NCBI RefSeq assembly: GCF_008119785.1
Contig: NZ_VSFA01000002.1
Location: forward strand, 62,001-126,000
DNA length: 64,000 bases
Direction of reading: 5' to 3'
Origin: Micromonospora sp. MP36
Lineage (GTDB): Bacteria; Actinomycetota; Actinomycetes; Mycobacteriales; Micromonosporaceae
The notes beneath the pieces were generated by a model. The model searched no databases. It had not been told where the DNA came from and was given only the letters and a program-made list of their open reading frames with translations. Shown here in pieces: positions 41,360 through 50,414 of the stretch; position 1 is the stretch's first letter, and the number at the start of each line of letters is the position of its first letter. The translations under genes were made by a program, and so were the position numbers.

Positions 41360-41692
41360 GTGAGCTACCCGCAGCTTCCGGTGCCGCGCCTCGGGCCGTA
41401 CCCCGATCGACCCCGCGCCTACCCGCCTGGCCACCTGCCGCACCTGCCGATCCGCCCACTGTGGCTGTGCCGGGCCTGCGGGCAGCCGTGGCCGTGTGCC
41501 CAGGCCCGCCTGCTGCTCCGCGCCGAGTACGACGACCACCCGGTCGACCTGGCCAACTACCTGTCCGGGCTCTATCACGAGGCCACCCACGACCTGTTCC
41601 GGCTCAACCCGCACGACGGGCCCACCCCACGCGAGCTGTTCGAGCGGTTCGTCGCCTGGGGCCCGTACCGGAGGGGCATCGCCGAGAATTGA
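41360..41692 (+). CDS. Small CxxC...WPC protein of XRE/DUF397 loci
   Basis: 110 residues, beginning SYPQLPVPRLGPYPDRPRAY. A cysteine motif WLCRACGQPWPC (about 56-67) is followed by a helical part RLLLRAEYDDHPVDLANYLS, then GLYHEATHDLFRLNPHDGP and ELFERFVAWG. Proteins like this are often found next to XRE/DUF5753-DUF397 genes in Micromonosporaceae. They are sometimes labelled flavin reductase without support. The start is uncertain (GTG at 41360 or an in-frame TTG 21 bp earlier). Confidence 0.65.
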   Translation: MSYPQLPVPRLGPYPDRPRAYPPGHLPHLPIRPLWLCRACGQPWPCAQARLLLRAEYDDHPVDLANYLSGLYHEATHDLFRLNPHDGPTPRELFERFVAWGPYRRGIAEN

Positions 41693-41700
41693 CGAAGCAT

Positions 41701-41732
41701 CGGCAACCATCGCACCGCGGGGTGGCGTCTGG
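41701..41732 (+). promoter_or_regulatory. ECF-type promoter of the sigma operon
   Basis: CGGCAACC (41701-41708), 17 bp, CGTCTGG (41726-41732). Identical boxes and spacing recur before the lipoprotein gene at 43537-43568. CAACC/CGTC is the class of -35/-10 used by ECF-type sigma factors, so autoregulation by the adjacent sigma is likely. Confidence 0.8.
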
Positions 41733-41779
41733 TAGGGCGTCAAGCTGATGCCCCACCTCACCCCCAAGGATCGGCTCGT

Positions 41780-42310
41780 GTGGACCCTCTCCTGAGTGAG
41801 TTCGACTCGTTCGTGCGAACCCGCACCCCCGCACTGCTGCGCTCGGCGTATCTGCTGACCGGCGACCAACACCTGGCGGAAGACCTCGTCCAGTCCGCGC
41901 TGGCCCGGACCCACCGCTCCTGGAACCGGCTGCACGACAGCGGCAACGCCGAGGCGTACACCCGCAAGACCATGTACCACCTCCAGGTTTCCTGGTGGCG
42001 GCGGCGCCGGGTGGCCGAGTCGATGCCGGGCGACCTGCCCGAGCCGCGCGGAGGCGACTCGGCCCCCGACCACGCCCACCAGACCACGCTCCGGCTCACC
42101 CTCCGGGCCGCGCTCGCGAAGCTCTCCGCCAAGCAGCGGGCCGTGCTGGTCCTGCGGTTCTTCGAGGACCGCACCGAAGCCGAGGCCGCCGACCTGCTCG
42201 GCGTCACCGTCGGCACCGTCAAGAGTCAGACCTCGAAGGCCCTGGCCAAGCTGCGCACCGTCGCCCCCGAGCTCGCCGAGCTGTACGTCCTGGAAGGGAG
42301 TGCCCGATGA
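41780..42310 (+). CDS. SigE-family ECF-type sigma factor
   Basis: 176 residues, sigma-70 regions 2 and 4 only. Region 2: FVRTRTPALLRSAYLLTGDQ, LAEDLVQSALARTHRSWNRL, with the -10 recognition helix AYTRKTMYHLQVSWWRRRR. Region 4: LSAKQRAVLVLRFFEDRTEA, EAADLLGVTVGTVKSQTSKA. The SigE-family (SCO-type) group is abundant in actinomycetes. GTG with AAGGA 9 bp upstream. Its stop overlaps the next start (ATGA), so the downstream membrane protein is translationally coupled and is the likely partner. Confidence 0.92.
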   Translation: MDPLLSEFDSFVRTRTPALLRSAYLLTGDQHLAEDLVQSALARTHRSWNRLHDSGNAEAYTRKTMYHLQVSWWRRRRVAESMPGDLPEPRGGDSAPDHAHQTTLRLTLRAALAKLSAKQRAVLVLRFFEDRTEAEAADLLGVTVGTVKSQTSKALAKLRTVAPELAELYVLEGSAR

Positions 42311-43431
42311 ACCACGACCGCCTCCGGCTCGACCTGGCCGACCTGGCCGAGGAGGTCACCCCGGTCGACCTGCGGGACCGGGCGCTGCGTACCTCCCGCC
42401 GGCTCGGCATCCAGCGGGCCGTCGCCACCTCGGCCGCCGCGCTGGTGATGATCGCCGCCGCAACGGGCACCGCCCTGGCGATCCGCCCCAACGGGCAGGC
42501 GCCCGCTCCACAGCCGGCCGGTCCGTCGACCACCGTCACCCCGACCCCGGTCGAGGTCACTCCGATCCCGGACCCGTCGGCCAGCTCCGAGCCGACCAGC
42601 TCGTCGACGAAGCCGGCGACCGTCCTCGCCGGCACCCGCTACTACCTCGAGAAGACGTCCAACAAGTACCGGATCCACGCCGTCCGGGGCGGCTCGGACC
42701 GGGTCGTCCACCAGCTTCCGTTCGTCACCTACGGCTGCGAGGCCAACACCCTCACCGTCTCGCCGGACGGCAAGCGGGTGGCCTGGGTGCAGGACAGCAC
42801 GGACGGCAACCTCAGTGGGGTGCTCCTCGCCGGCACGCTCGGAAAGCCGGGGGCGACGAAGCTGCTGGACGACGTCAACTGCCTCGGACCCCGCCCGCTG
42901 CGCTGGCAGGGCAGCGACCTGCTGATGGTGGGCAAGAAGACCGGACAGTCCGTGCTGTACGACGTGGCGGCCAACAAGCGGGTCGACGGTGACCCGGGCC
43001 AGGAGACAGACCGGTGCTGGTCAGCCGACGGCAGGTGGCTGGCCGCGGTGGCGGAGGGCCAGCCGTACGTGGCGGACGGGACGCAGCTCCGCCAGTACAC
43101 CTACACGCCGCCGAAGGACGAAGCCGCGCACTGGGGTGGCTGGGAGGCCCGGAGCGTGTCGATGGACGGCCGGTACGTCTCCGTTGGCTGGATCGGCACC
43201 GACCCGTCCCGCCGGGACGACAGCTTCGCCGTGGTCGACACCACCACCAGCAAGGTGGTCGACCTGCCGGGTAGCGGCGACATCCGCAGCATCATGTTCA
43301 CCGTCGACAACAAGGTGATCGTCAAGCGGGCGACCGGCATCAGCGTGCTGGACACCGGCTTCAAGCCGCTCGGCACGGTCGCCGAGTCCACCCCGGTGCG
43401 GAACATGACGCTGCTGGCGTACGTGCCCTGA
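42307..43431 (+). CDS. Membrane-anchored beta-propeller-like protein, probable sigma partner
   Basis: 374 residues. The short cytoplasmic N-terminus (1-37: LRLDLADLAEEVTPVDLRDR) precedes one membrane helix (38-59, AVATSAAALVMIAAATGTAL). Then come a Pro/Thr/Ser linker and a ~270-residue extracytoplasmic domain with WD/TolB-like motifs (VSPDGKRVAWVQD, WSADGRWLAAV, VSMDGRYVSVGW). The topology (short cytoplasmic segment, one helix, sensor domain) is that of anti-sigma factors, but no zinc HxxxCxxC motif is present. Coupled to the sigma gene by ATGA. Paralogous to the lipoprotein at 43613-44650. Confidence 0.8.
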   Translation: MNHDRLRLDLADLAEEVTPVDLRDRALRTSRRLGIQRAVATSAAALVMIAAATGTALAIRPNGQAPAPQPAGPSTTVTPTPVEVTPIPDPSASSEPTSSSTKPATVLAGTRYYLEKTSNKYRIHAVRGGSDRVVHQLPFVTYGCEANTLTVSPDGKRVAWVQDSTDGNLSGVLLAGTLGKPGATKLLDDVNCLGPRPLRWQGSDLLMVGKKTGQSVLYDVAANKRVDGDPGQETDRCWSADGRWLAAVAEGQPYVADGTQLRQYTYTPPKDEAAHWGGWEARSVSMDGRYVSVGWIGTDPSRRDDSFAVVDTTTSKVVDLPGSGDIRSIMFTVDNKVIVKRATGISVLDTGFKPLGTVAESTPVRNMTLLAYVP

Positions 43432-43451
43432 GCCGTCGGTTAGCGGACCAT

Positions 43452-43488
43452 CAGCAGGCCCTCAGCACCCGGTGCTGAGGGCCTGCTG
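43452..43488. terminator. 18-bp-arm perfect hairpin
   Basis: CAGCAGGCCCTCAGCACC is exactly inverted around C43470, 20 bp after the stop at 43431. It separates the sigma operon from the lipoprotein gene, so the latter needs its own promoter. Confidence 0.88.
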
Positions 43489-43536
43489 CGTGGCTGGGCC
43501 CCGTCTCGCACATTCCCCGAAATTCCTTGGTCGATA

Positions 43537-43568
43537 CGGCAACCCTCCCTTGAGAACTCGACGTCTGG
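43537..43568 (+). promoter_or_regulatory. ECF-type promoter of the lipoprotein gene
   Basis: CGGCAACC (43537-43544), 17 bp, CGTCTGG (43562-43568): same 15 fixed bases and same spacing as the promoter at 41701-41732, while the spacers differ. The predicted leader is about 40 nt in both cases. Confidence 0.8.
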
Positions 43569-43612
43569 GAGTGCGTCAACCCGCTGCGCCACCGAAGCTG
43601 AGGACCGAAGCC

Positions 43613-44650
43613 GTGAACACTTTCGCCGCCGCGCCCGCCAACCGCACCGCTCGTCTCCGTAGCCTCCGCCGGGCCGTGGTCCTCTCGGCCGCCACGCTCG
43701 CGATGGTGGGGCTGAGCGCCTGCGGCGAGGGCAGGAACGCACCGGCCGGCTCGCCCGCGCCGACCACCTCCGACGCTCCGGCCACCGTCGCCACCGCGGC
43801 TCCGGTCAGCAACCCCGCCTCGGCCACCGTGCTCACCGGCACCCGCTACTACCTGGGCATGACCGACCAGGAGGCGGTGGTCCACGCCGTCCGGGGCAAC
43901 GTTGACGAGGTGACCGCTCGGATTCCCCTCGGCAAGGGGTCGTGCGTCCGCAACACGATCACCATCTCGCCGTACGGCGAGCGGCTGGCCTGGGTGGAGG
44001 GCGGTGCCAACGAGGATGCCGGCACCCTGGTGACGTCGACGATCGACGGATCGCGGAAGCGGACGGTCGAGCGGGCGGAGCCCTTCCGCGGGAAGGCCAA
44101 CTGCATCGGCAGCAATCCGCTCGTCTGGAACACCAACGACCTGCTGATGGTGCAGGACGGCCGCCGGTCGGTGCTGATCGACGTGGCGGAGAACAAGCCG
44201 GCCGACGGCGACGCGGGCAACGAGACCCTCAAGTGGTGGTCCGCCGACGGGCGGAACTGGGCCGCGGTCTCCGAGGGCAAGCCGTACGCCACCGGCGGGA
44301 GCAAGGTGCACTTCTACCACTACACGCCGCCGAAGGCCGAGGCCGCGCACTACGACGGCTGGCGGGTGCGCAGCGTGTCGATGGACGGCCGGTACGTGGC
44401 GGTCGGTTGGATGAACACCGACGTGTCCCGTAACGACGGCAGTTTCGCGGTGGTCGACACCACCACCAGCAAGGTCGTCAAGCTCCCCGTCGGGGGCGAG
44501 GTCAAGAGCATCCAGTTCGCGGCGGACGGCAAGGTGCTGGTGCGGCAGGCGACCCGGGTCGTGGTGCTGGACGCCCGCTTCCGGCAGATCGGCGAGGTGG
44601 CGGAGCCCCGGGACGTGCAGCAGCTGACCCTGCTGACCTACGTGCCCTGA
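43613..44650 (+). CDS. Lipoprotein with beta-propeller-like domain, sigma-regulon member
   Basis: 345 residues from the GTG at 43613, which has GAGGA 8 bp upstream. Type II signal peptide: basic RTARLRSLRRA, hydrophobic VVLSAATLAMVG, lipobox LSAC with the acylated cysteine at C37. The exported domain is clearly paralogous to that of 42307-43431 (GTRYYLGMTDQEAVVHAVRG against GTRYYLEKTSNKYRIHAVRG; VRSVSMDGRYVAVGWMNTD against ARSVSMDGRYVSVGWIGTD; shared FAVVDTTTSKVV). It arose by tandem duplication in which a membrane helix was exchanged for a lipid anchor or the reverse. Function unknown. Confidence 0.88.
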   Translation: MNTFAAAPANRTARLRSLRRAVVLSAATLAMVGLSACGEGRNAPAGSPAPTTSDAPATVATAAPVSNPASATVLTGTRYYLGMTDQEAVVHAVRGNVDEVTARIPLGKGSCVRNTITISPYGERLAWVEGGANEDAGTLVTSTIDGSRKRTVERAEPFRGKANCIGSNPLVWNTNDLLMVQDGRRSVLIDVAENKPADGDAGNETLKWWSADGRNWAAVSEGKPYATGGSKVHFYHYTPPKAEAAHYDGWRVRSVSMDGRYVAVGWMNTDVSRNDGSFAVVDTTTSKVVKLPVGGEVKSIQFAADGKVLVRQATRVVVLDARFRQIGEVAEPRDVQQLTLLTYVP

Positions 44651-44662
44651 GCATGCCCGACC

Positions 44663-44700
44663 GCCGAGCGGGCCGCCCCACCAGGGGCGGCCCGCTCGGC
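44663..44700. terminator. 17-bp-arm hairpin between convergent genes
   Basis: GCCGAGCGGGCCGCCCC, loop ACCA, exact complement. It lies between the stops at 44650 (plus) and 44703 (minus), so it serves both. Confidence 0.9.
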
Positions 44701-44702
44701 AT

Positions 44703-46208
44703 TCAGCGCACCTTGGCCTTGAGATAGGCCGCCCAGTCCTTCTCGAACTCCTCGTACGACACGCCGAGGACGTCCCGCGTCACCGTATCGATTTTCCGGC
44801 TGCGGTAGTGCTCAGCCACGAGCTGGAACATCTTCTGCTCGCCGTACCGCTCGACGAGGTAGCCGATGGCCGAGTGGCCCAGCCAGTAGTGGTATTCGAC
44901 CCGGTCCTTCAGGTCCCACGCCGGGCCTCCCGGCAGGGAGGACGGGTAGCCGGTCTTCCGGATCACCGTCCGGGAGTTGGCCGTACGCTCGCTGGTCAGC
45001 CAGGCCTTTCCGCCGTGGCCCAGGTATTCCGCGAACCCCTCGACCACCCACCTCTCCCGCTCGCCCAGCGAGGAGCCCGGGGCCCGGGCGGTGAGCTTGC
45101 CGATCAGGGCATGGCCGATCTCGTGCCGGAACAGGTTCAGCTGCCGCTCCCGGGTTCCCCTCGTGAAGTGGTACTCGTCGCGGACGTCGACCACCACCCG
45201 GGTGGCCCCGACCACGGGGTCGTTCTCGTCGCCGTCGAGCACACCCTCCGGCGGCACCGGGATCGCGACCCCAGACTCGGTGGGGGTCTCCTTCGTGGTC
45301 CGGTAGAGGGAACCCAACTCGGACCGCCCCTTGACCAGGGAGATGACGAAGCCCGGCGGCACCTCGCCGCGCACCCCGCCGGCCCGCCAGGCGGCCAGGT
45401 CGTCCGCCGCGGCCTGCTCGGCGATCGGGGCGTACCGTTGCGCCTCCGCCCGCAGCGACGCGTCGACGATCAGCAGCGTGTGCGGCGTCCGCTCGACATG
45501 AATGTCGCGCCACTTGTCCCACGGGGCCGGGTAGTGGGTGACCGCGTCCCGCCTGCGCTCCTCCGGGACGCCCCCGGCCCGGACGACCCTCAGCGGGGCG
45601 TCCTGGTCGGCCTGGACGATCGTCCATTGGTACCACTCCTCGACGGGGCCGACGTCGAAGCCGTCGAACCGATGCACGAACGCCACCGTCACGTCGACCT
45701 CGTGCCCGCCGCCCACCGGGCGGAACTCACCCTTGTGGCGGTACGCGAAGCGCACGTCGGCCAGCGGCAGCTTGCTGAGGTTGCGGTAGAGGCTGGTCTG
45801 CTCCGTGACCAGGTCCTTGTGGGCCGGGTCGAACGGCGCGACGAACGCCTTCTCGTCCCGGCCGGTGAGCGCCCTGGTGTGCTCGGCCAGCAAGGACTCG
45901 ATCTTCGCCTGCCGAATCGGGTTCGTGTCGTCGAGCGCGCCGGTCGAGCTGTCGTTCCGATCGTCGAGATACGACTTCAGCCCGACCAGCCCCGCCCCGG
46001 CGCACAGGGCCAGGGCCAGGGCCCCCGCACCGAGTCCGATCCACAGGCCACGCCGGGACCGCCGGGCCGGTGGTGCCGGCGGCGGAGCGTGCCCGCCCGG
46101 TGGCGGGTGGGGCAGCGGCCCGTACGGGTGGGCGGGCGCCCCGGCGGGCGGTGGGGCGTACGGTCCGGGGTGTCCCGGCGGGGGAACGGCGCGCGGTCCC
46201 TCGGTCAT
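44703..46208 (-). CDS. Membrane-anchored zinc metallopeptidase-like protein
   Basis: 501 residues. A Pro/Gly-rich cytoplasmic N-terminus (1-50) is followed by one membrane helix (54-76, LWIGLGAGALALALCAGAGL) and a large extracytoplasmic domain. The zinc site HEIGH starts at H362 (LFRHEIGHALIGKL), with the downstream glutamate in VVEGFAEYLGHGG, as in gluzincins. The middle part (residues 95-250) looks like an NTF2/Cif-like domain. ATG with GAGGA 9 bp upstream. It faces away from the SGNH gene and converges with the sigma regulon. Substrate unknown. Confidence 0.82.
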   Translation of the reverse strand: MTEGPRAVPPPGHPGPYAPPPAGAPAHPYGPLPHPPPGGHAPPPAPPARRSRRGLWIGLGAGALALALCAGAGLVGLKSYLDDRNDSSTGALDDTNPIRQAKIESLLAEHTRALTGRDEKAFVAPFDPAHKDLVTEQTSLYRNLSKLPLADVRFAYRHKGEFRPVGGGHEVDVTVAFVHRFDGFDVGPVEEWYQWTIVQADQDAPLRVVRAGGVPEERRRDAVTHYPAPWDKWRDIHVERTPHTLLIVDASLRAEAQRYAPIAEQAAADDLAAWRAGGVRGEVPPGFVISLVKGRSELGSLYRTTKETPTESGVAIPVPPEGVLDGDENDPVVGATRVVVDVRDEYHFTRGTRERQLNLFRHEIGHALIGKLTARAPGSSLGERERWVVEGFAEYLGHGGKAWLTSERTANSRTVIRKTGYPSSLPGGPAWDLKDRVEYHYWLGHSAIGYLVERYGEQKMFQLVAEHYRSRKIDTVTRDVLGVSYEEFEKDWAAYLKAKVR

Positions 46209-46439
46209 GGCGTGCGTCCTCGCTCGTGTCCGACACGTCGGGTCCGCGTCCACTCAGGGGCGGTCCCGACTGGGGTCGCGCGCCATTATTTCCGCCCGAG
46301 CGTCCGCTTCTCTGCCCCGTGCCACCCATCGGCGGCGTGGGCAGCGCCACGTCCGCACGTGGCGGGCGCGCCCGTCGACCATCTCCGGTGCCAGAATGGC
46401 CGACACCGATGGGAATTCCGGTAGCCGGGGGGACGACAG

Positions 46440-47207
46440 GTGCGCTGGCGCAGCTTCGTGGCGGTGGGCGACAGCTTCACCGAGGGCATGGACGACGCGT
46501 ATCCGGACGGCACGTACCGGGGCTGGGCGGACCTGGTCGCCACCCGGCTCGCCGCCGAGGCCGGCCCGGACTTCGGGTACGCCAACCTGGCGATCCGGGG
46601 CCGCCTGTTTCCGAACATCGTCGCCGAGCAGGTGCCGGCCGCCCTGGCCATGCAGCCCGACCTGATCAGCTTCGCGGCCGGCGGCAACGACGTGCTGCGC
46701 CGGACCTTCGACGCCGAGTCCTTCGTCCCCCGCTTCGACGCGGTGATCGGCGAGTTGCGCGGCAGCGGCGCCGACGTGATCCTCTTCCGGTTCGCCGACG
46801 TGATGGCCCGGCTCCCCGGGCAGCGGCTCGTGGCCCCCCGGGTGACCCTGCTCAACCGGGTGGTCGGTGAGGTCGCCGAGCGGCACGGCGCCATCCTGGT
46901 CGACCTGTACGCCGACGACACCTACCTGAACCCGATGCTGTGGAGCACCGACCGGCTGCACCTGTCGGCGGCCGGGCACCGGCGGGTCGCCGGGCAGGTG
47001 CTCACCGCCCTCGGAGTGGGCTGCGACGAGGAATGGCTGATGGTGCCGCCGCACCCCGCGCCGACGCCGTGGCTGGCCGCCCGCGCCGCCGACCTGCGCT
47101 GGGCCGGCCAGCACCTGGCGCCCTGGATCAAGCGTCGGCTGACCGGCCGCTCCTCCGGCGACCTGGTCACCGCCAAGCGGCCGGTGCTCGGGCCGATCAC
47201 CGACTGA
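46440..47207 (+). CDS. SGNH/GDSL-type esterase
   Basis: 255 residues. Block [14 protein letters not shown] has the nucleophile S12; block III GGND is at [11 protein letters not shown]; the catalytic pair lies in [14 protein letters not shown]. No signal peptide, so it is cytoplasmic. GTG start preceded by a G-rich ribosome site. The next gene starts 3 bp after its stop region and is probably cotranscribed. Closest to the actinobacterial SGNH group of unknown esters. Confidence 0.88.
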   Translation: MRWRSFVAVGDSFTEGMDDAYPDGTYRGWADLVATRLAAEAGPDFGYANLAIRGRLFPNIVAEQVPAALAMQPDLISFAAGGNDVLRRTFDAESFVPRFDAVIGELRGSGADVILFRFADVMARLPGQRLVAPRVTLLNRVVGEVAERHGAILVDLYADDTYLNPMLWSTDRLHLSAAGHRRVAGQVLTALGVGCDEEWLMVPPHPAPTPWLAARAADLRWAGQHLAPWIKRRLTGRSSGDLVTAKRPVLGPITD

Positions 47208-47210
47208 CCG

Positions 47211-47657
47211 GTGCGGACGATCCACGCCGCCCCGCTGCTGCGGCTGACCCCGGACGACGAGCCCCGCCCGGATCACGCCGTGCTGGTCTCCGGCGACCGG
47301 GTCGAGGCCGTCGCGCCGCTGGACGAGCTGACGGCGGCGTACCCGGAGGTGCGGGTGCGGCGGTGGGCCGGCACCCTCGGGCCGGCGCTGGTGCACGACG
47401 GGCCGCTGCCGCCCGCCCCCACCCCGCGCGAACGGGTGCACGCCCTGTTCCGGCGCGGCGCCGCCGCGGTGCTCGCCACCGCGGTGGCCGACCCGGCGTT
47501 GCGGGCCGCCGCCGCCCGCAACGACGTCGCGGTGCTGGGCGCCGCCCGGCCTTCGGCGCTGATGGTGGGTGGGCGGGCCGACTTGGCCGTGTTCGGCGCC
47601 GACGGCGCCTGTCTGGCCACGGTGGTGGCCGGCCGGCTGGTGCACCGCCGCGCCTGA
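47211..47657 (+). CDS. Amidohydrolase composite-domain protein without the catalytic barrel
   Basis: 148 residues beginning [20 protein letters not shown]. The N-terminal strands ([19 protein letters not shown]) and the C-terminal strands ([29 protein letters not shown]) are the composite beta domain that brackets the TIM barrel in imidazolonepropionase-like amidohydrolases. The barrel with its metal histidines is absent. Such short imidazolonepropionase-like domain proteins recur in actinomycetes, so this is probably a genuine reduced protein, not a deletion. GTG 3 bp after the SGNH stop. Confidence 0.7.
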   Translation: MRTIHAAPLLRLTPDDEPRPDHAVLVSGDRVEAVAPLDELTAAYPEVRVRRWAGTLGPALVHDGPLPPAPTPRERVHALFRRGAAAVLATAVADPALRAAAARNDVAVLGAARPSALMVGGRADLAVFGADGACLATVVAGRLVHRRA

Positions 47658-47755
47658 CCACCAGTTCCGCCGCTGTCGGTGCGACCCGCCACATCCGCTG
47701 CACCCTATTTCCGTTGACCGGCCCTGGTCCCGGGATCGGGCGTACCTTGGGGCTC

Positions 47756-48658
47756 ATGCCTGTGCCGAGCGATCCGAATCCCCGCTTCCAGTCGTACGCC
47801 GACCCGCAGCGCCTGGTCACCACGGAGTGGCTGGCCGAGCATCTGGGCGACGAGGGACTCGTGGTGGTCGAGTCCGACGAGGACGTGCTCCTCTACGACA
47901 CCGGCCACCTCCCGGGCGCCGTCAAGGTCGACTGGCACACCGAGCTGAACGACCAGGTGACCCGGGACTACCTGGACGCGAAGAGCTTCGCCGAACTGTG
48001 TGCTGCCAAGGGCATCGGCCGGAACGACACGGTGATCTTCTACGGCGACAACTTCAACTGGTGGGCCGCGTACGCCCTCTGGGTCTTCTCCCTCTTCGGC
48101 CACCCGGACGTCCGGCTGCTCGACGGCGGCCGGCAGAAGTGGATCGCCGAGGGACGCGAGCTGACCCGGGAGAAGGTCACCCGCCCACGCGCCGACTACC
48201 CGGTGCCGGAGCGGAACGACGCGCCGATCCGGGCGTACCGGGAGCAGGTGATGGCGCACATTGCCGCCGGCCGGCCGCTGGTCGACGTCCGCTCCCCGGG
48301 CGAGTACACCGGCGAGATGCTGCACATGCCGGACTACCCGCAGGAGGGCGCGCTGCGCGGTGGGCACATCCCCGGCGCGGTGAACAAGCCGTGGAAGTCC
48401 GCCGCGAACGACGACGGCACCTTCAAGTCCGCGGAGGAGCTGCGCACCATCTACGCCGACCAGCTCGGGCTGAGCCCGTCCGACGACGTGGTGGCGTACT
48501 GCCGGATCGGTGAGCGGTCCAGCCACACCTGGTTCGTGCTGCGCCATCTGCTCGGCTACCCGCAGGTCCGCAACTACGACGGGTCCTGGACCGAGTGGGG
48601 CAACCTGGTCCGCGCGCCTGTCGTGAAGGGCGACGAGCCCGGCGGTCTCACCGGCTGA
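47756..48658 (+). CDS. sseA: Thiosulfate sulfurtransferase (rhodanese, SseA type)
   Basis: 300 residues, tandem rhodanese domains. The first (15-140) is non-catalytic; the second carries the active loop CRIGERS with C249, the CRxGxR thiosulfate-type motif rather than the CG[ST]GVT of mercaptopyruvate enzymes. Motifs [28 protein letters not shown] and [10 protein letters not shown] are present. ATG start; TACCTT 8 bp upstream could be a -10 box of a leaderless transcript. Confidence 0.92.
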   Translation: MPVPSDPNPRFQSYADPQRLVTTEWLAEHLGDEGLVVVESDEDVLLYDTGHLPGAVKVDWHTELNDQVTRDYLDAKSFAELCAAKGIGRNDTVIFYGDNFNWWAAYALWVFSLFGHPDVRLLDGGRQKWIAEGRELTREKVTRPRADYPVPERNDAPIRAYREQVMAHIAAGRPLVDVRSPGEYTGEMLHMPDYPQEGALRGGHIPGAVNKPWKSAANDDGTFKSAEELRTIYADQLGLSPSDDVVAYCRIGERSSHTWFVLRHLLGYPQVRNYDGSWTEWGNLVRAPVVKGDEPGGLTG

Positions 48659-48776
48659 CCGCTCGGCCCGCCCGGAGGCTGACGCTTCCGGGCGGCAATC
48701 CGGCGTTGCCCCGTCGCGTCCGCGCCCGGCGGGGCAGGCTGCTGAGAAGCAGCCGTCGGAACGTCGAGGAGGGGGC

Positions 48777-50414
48777 GTGGTGCGCCTGGACAAGCGGTTC
48801 GTCGGGCTGCTCGTGCTGGCCGCGCTGCCGCCGGTCGTGGAGGCCACCGTCCTCAACGTGGTGGGGTTCCGTGCCGCCGAGGGGATGGCTCCACAGATCA
48901 CCGCCGTGTGGCCGTACGACACGTACCACGACCTGCGGTGGCTGTTCGTCTACCACGACTCGTGGCCGGGCTTCGCCCTCGGCATGGTCGCTCTGGTCCT
49001 GTTCCGGGCGTCGCTCACCGCCGGGCTGGTCGCGCTGTCCTGGCCACGGCAGGTGCCCTGGCCGGGCCTGGGTTGGCTGGTCCGGCGGAACCTCGTGCTC
49101 ACCGTGGTGATCGCCGCGGTGGTCTCGCCCTGGGCGGCCCTGTCGATGGCTGCTTCGGTGGTTGCTCTCTCCTGGCTGTTGTTCGCCTCGCTGGTGCCGC
49201 TGTTCCTGCTCGCGCCGTTCCTGCAACGCGCGGCCGTGCGCGGCGCCTGGTGGCGCGGGCTGCCCTCGATCGAGTTGGTCGGCTGGTCCCTGCTCAACTT
49301 CGTGGTGCTCACCGTGGGCGGCGGGGTGGTCTGGGTGATACCGCTCGGGTGGGACGTACCGGTGGCGGCGGTCGCCGGGTTGATCAACGGCCTGCTCTGG
49401 CAGCGCACCGTGGCGGCCGCCCTGCTGCCGCGCCGCGCGGTGAAGTGGGCGCGGGTGCCGGTGGCGCCGCTGGCCGTGTTGCTCGTCTTCGTCGTGCCGC
49501 TGGTGGTGCAGCCGGTGTTGCAGCTCCTGCCCGGGACGTCCCCGAAGGGGCGCGCCATGGTGCTCGACCGGCCCCTGCCGGCCGGCGTCCGGCACGCGGT
49601 GATCTTCCTCGACGGCCACGGGAGCACGTCCGGCGGGCAGCCGGCCGTCGACCCGAACGTGCAGCAGTTCTCCTATCGGGGCCTGGACCCGCGGGGCCAG
49701 CCGCTGCCGTACTCGGCCCGGGACACCTACCGGTCGATCGAGTCCAGCGTGGGGCTGCTGGCCACGCAGGTGGACCTGCTGCACCGGCGTACCGGACGGC
49801 CGGTGGCGCTGGTGGGGCATAGCGAGGGGGCCCTGGTGGCCCGGACCTACCTGGCCGTCCGGCCGCACCCGGTGGTGGACATGCTGGCCATGTTCAGCCC
49901 GCTGATCAACGCCGGCCGCTCCTACTACCCGCCCGCTGGGGCGTCCCGCGGCTGGGGCGTGGCCGCCGGGTGGGAGCTGCGTGTCCTCTTCGGCGTCCTC
50001 GACTCGTTCGCCCACACCGGCAGCGGGCCGGAGGAGCCTTTCATCCGGTCGGTGCTGGACAACGCCCCCTTCTACCGCAACGGCCTGATGTGCCCGGTAC
50101 CCGGTGTACGCATTGTGGCGTTCCTGCCGACCACCACGGCGATCGAGGCGCCACCCGGCGAGTACACCCGCGTCCCGGTCTTCCAGCTGCCGGCCCTGCA
50201 CGGTGGCCTGCTCAGCCTTCCGGTCGTCCAGGCGCGACTGATCAACTTCCTCGAAGGTGAGCCGGTCAGCCAGCCGCAGCCCGGCTACAGCGAGCTCCAG
50301 AACGCCGCCGCCGCCTGGCACGCTCCGCCGCTGCCGCTCTCACTCAACCCGATCTGGCGGGCCAAGCACGTGCCCGACCCGGCCTTCAGCGGGAAGATCT
50401 GCCAGTCGAGTTGA
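48777..50414 (+). CDS. Polytopic membrane protein with alpha/beta-hydrolase domain
   Basis: 545 residues. About seven hydrophobic segments fill residues 8-260 (for example FVGLLVLAALPPVVEATVL, LVLTVVIAAVVSPWAALSM, VAPLAVLLVFVVPLVVQPVL). A hydrolase domain follows at 275-500, with nucleophile S349 in LVGHSEGALVA and DGHGST near its start. The GHSEGA elbow predicts a serine esterase or lipase on the outer face or in the membrane. Very strong ribosome site GAGGAGGGGG. No family name is recognised. Its 3' end overlaps the next, opposite gene by 29 bp. Confidence 0.8.
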   Translation: MVRLDKRFVGLLVLAALPPVVEATVLNVVGFRAAEGMAPQITAVWPYDTYHDLRWLFVYHDSWPGFALGMVALVLFRASLTAGLVALSWPRQVPWPGLGWLVRRNLVLTVVIAAVVSPWAALSMAASVVALSWLLFASLVPLFLLAPFLQRAAVRGAWWRGLPSIELVGWSLLNFVVLTVGGGVVWVIPLGWDVPVAAVAGLINGLLWQRTVAAALLPRRAVKWARVPVAPLAVLLVFVVPLVVQPVLQLLPGTSPKGRAMVLDRPLPAGVRHAVIFLDGHGSTSGGQPAVDPNVQQFSYRGLDPRGQPLPYSARDTYRSIESSVGLLATQVDLLHRRTGRPVALVGHSEGALVARTYLAVRPHPVVDMLAMFSPLINAGRSYYPPAGASRGWGVAAGWELRVLFGVLDSFAHTGSGPEEPFIRSVLDNAPFYRNGLMCPVPGVRIVAFLPTTTAIEAPPGEYTRVPVFQLPALHGGLLSLPVVQARLINFLEGEPVSQPQPGYSELQNAAAAWHAPPLPLSLNPIWRAKHVPDPAFSGKICQSS

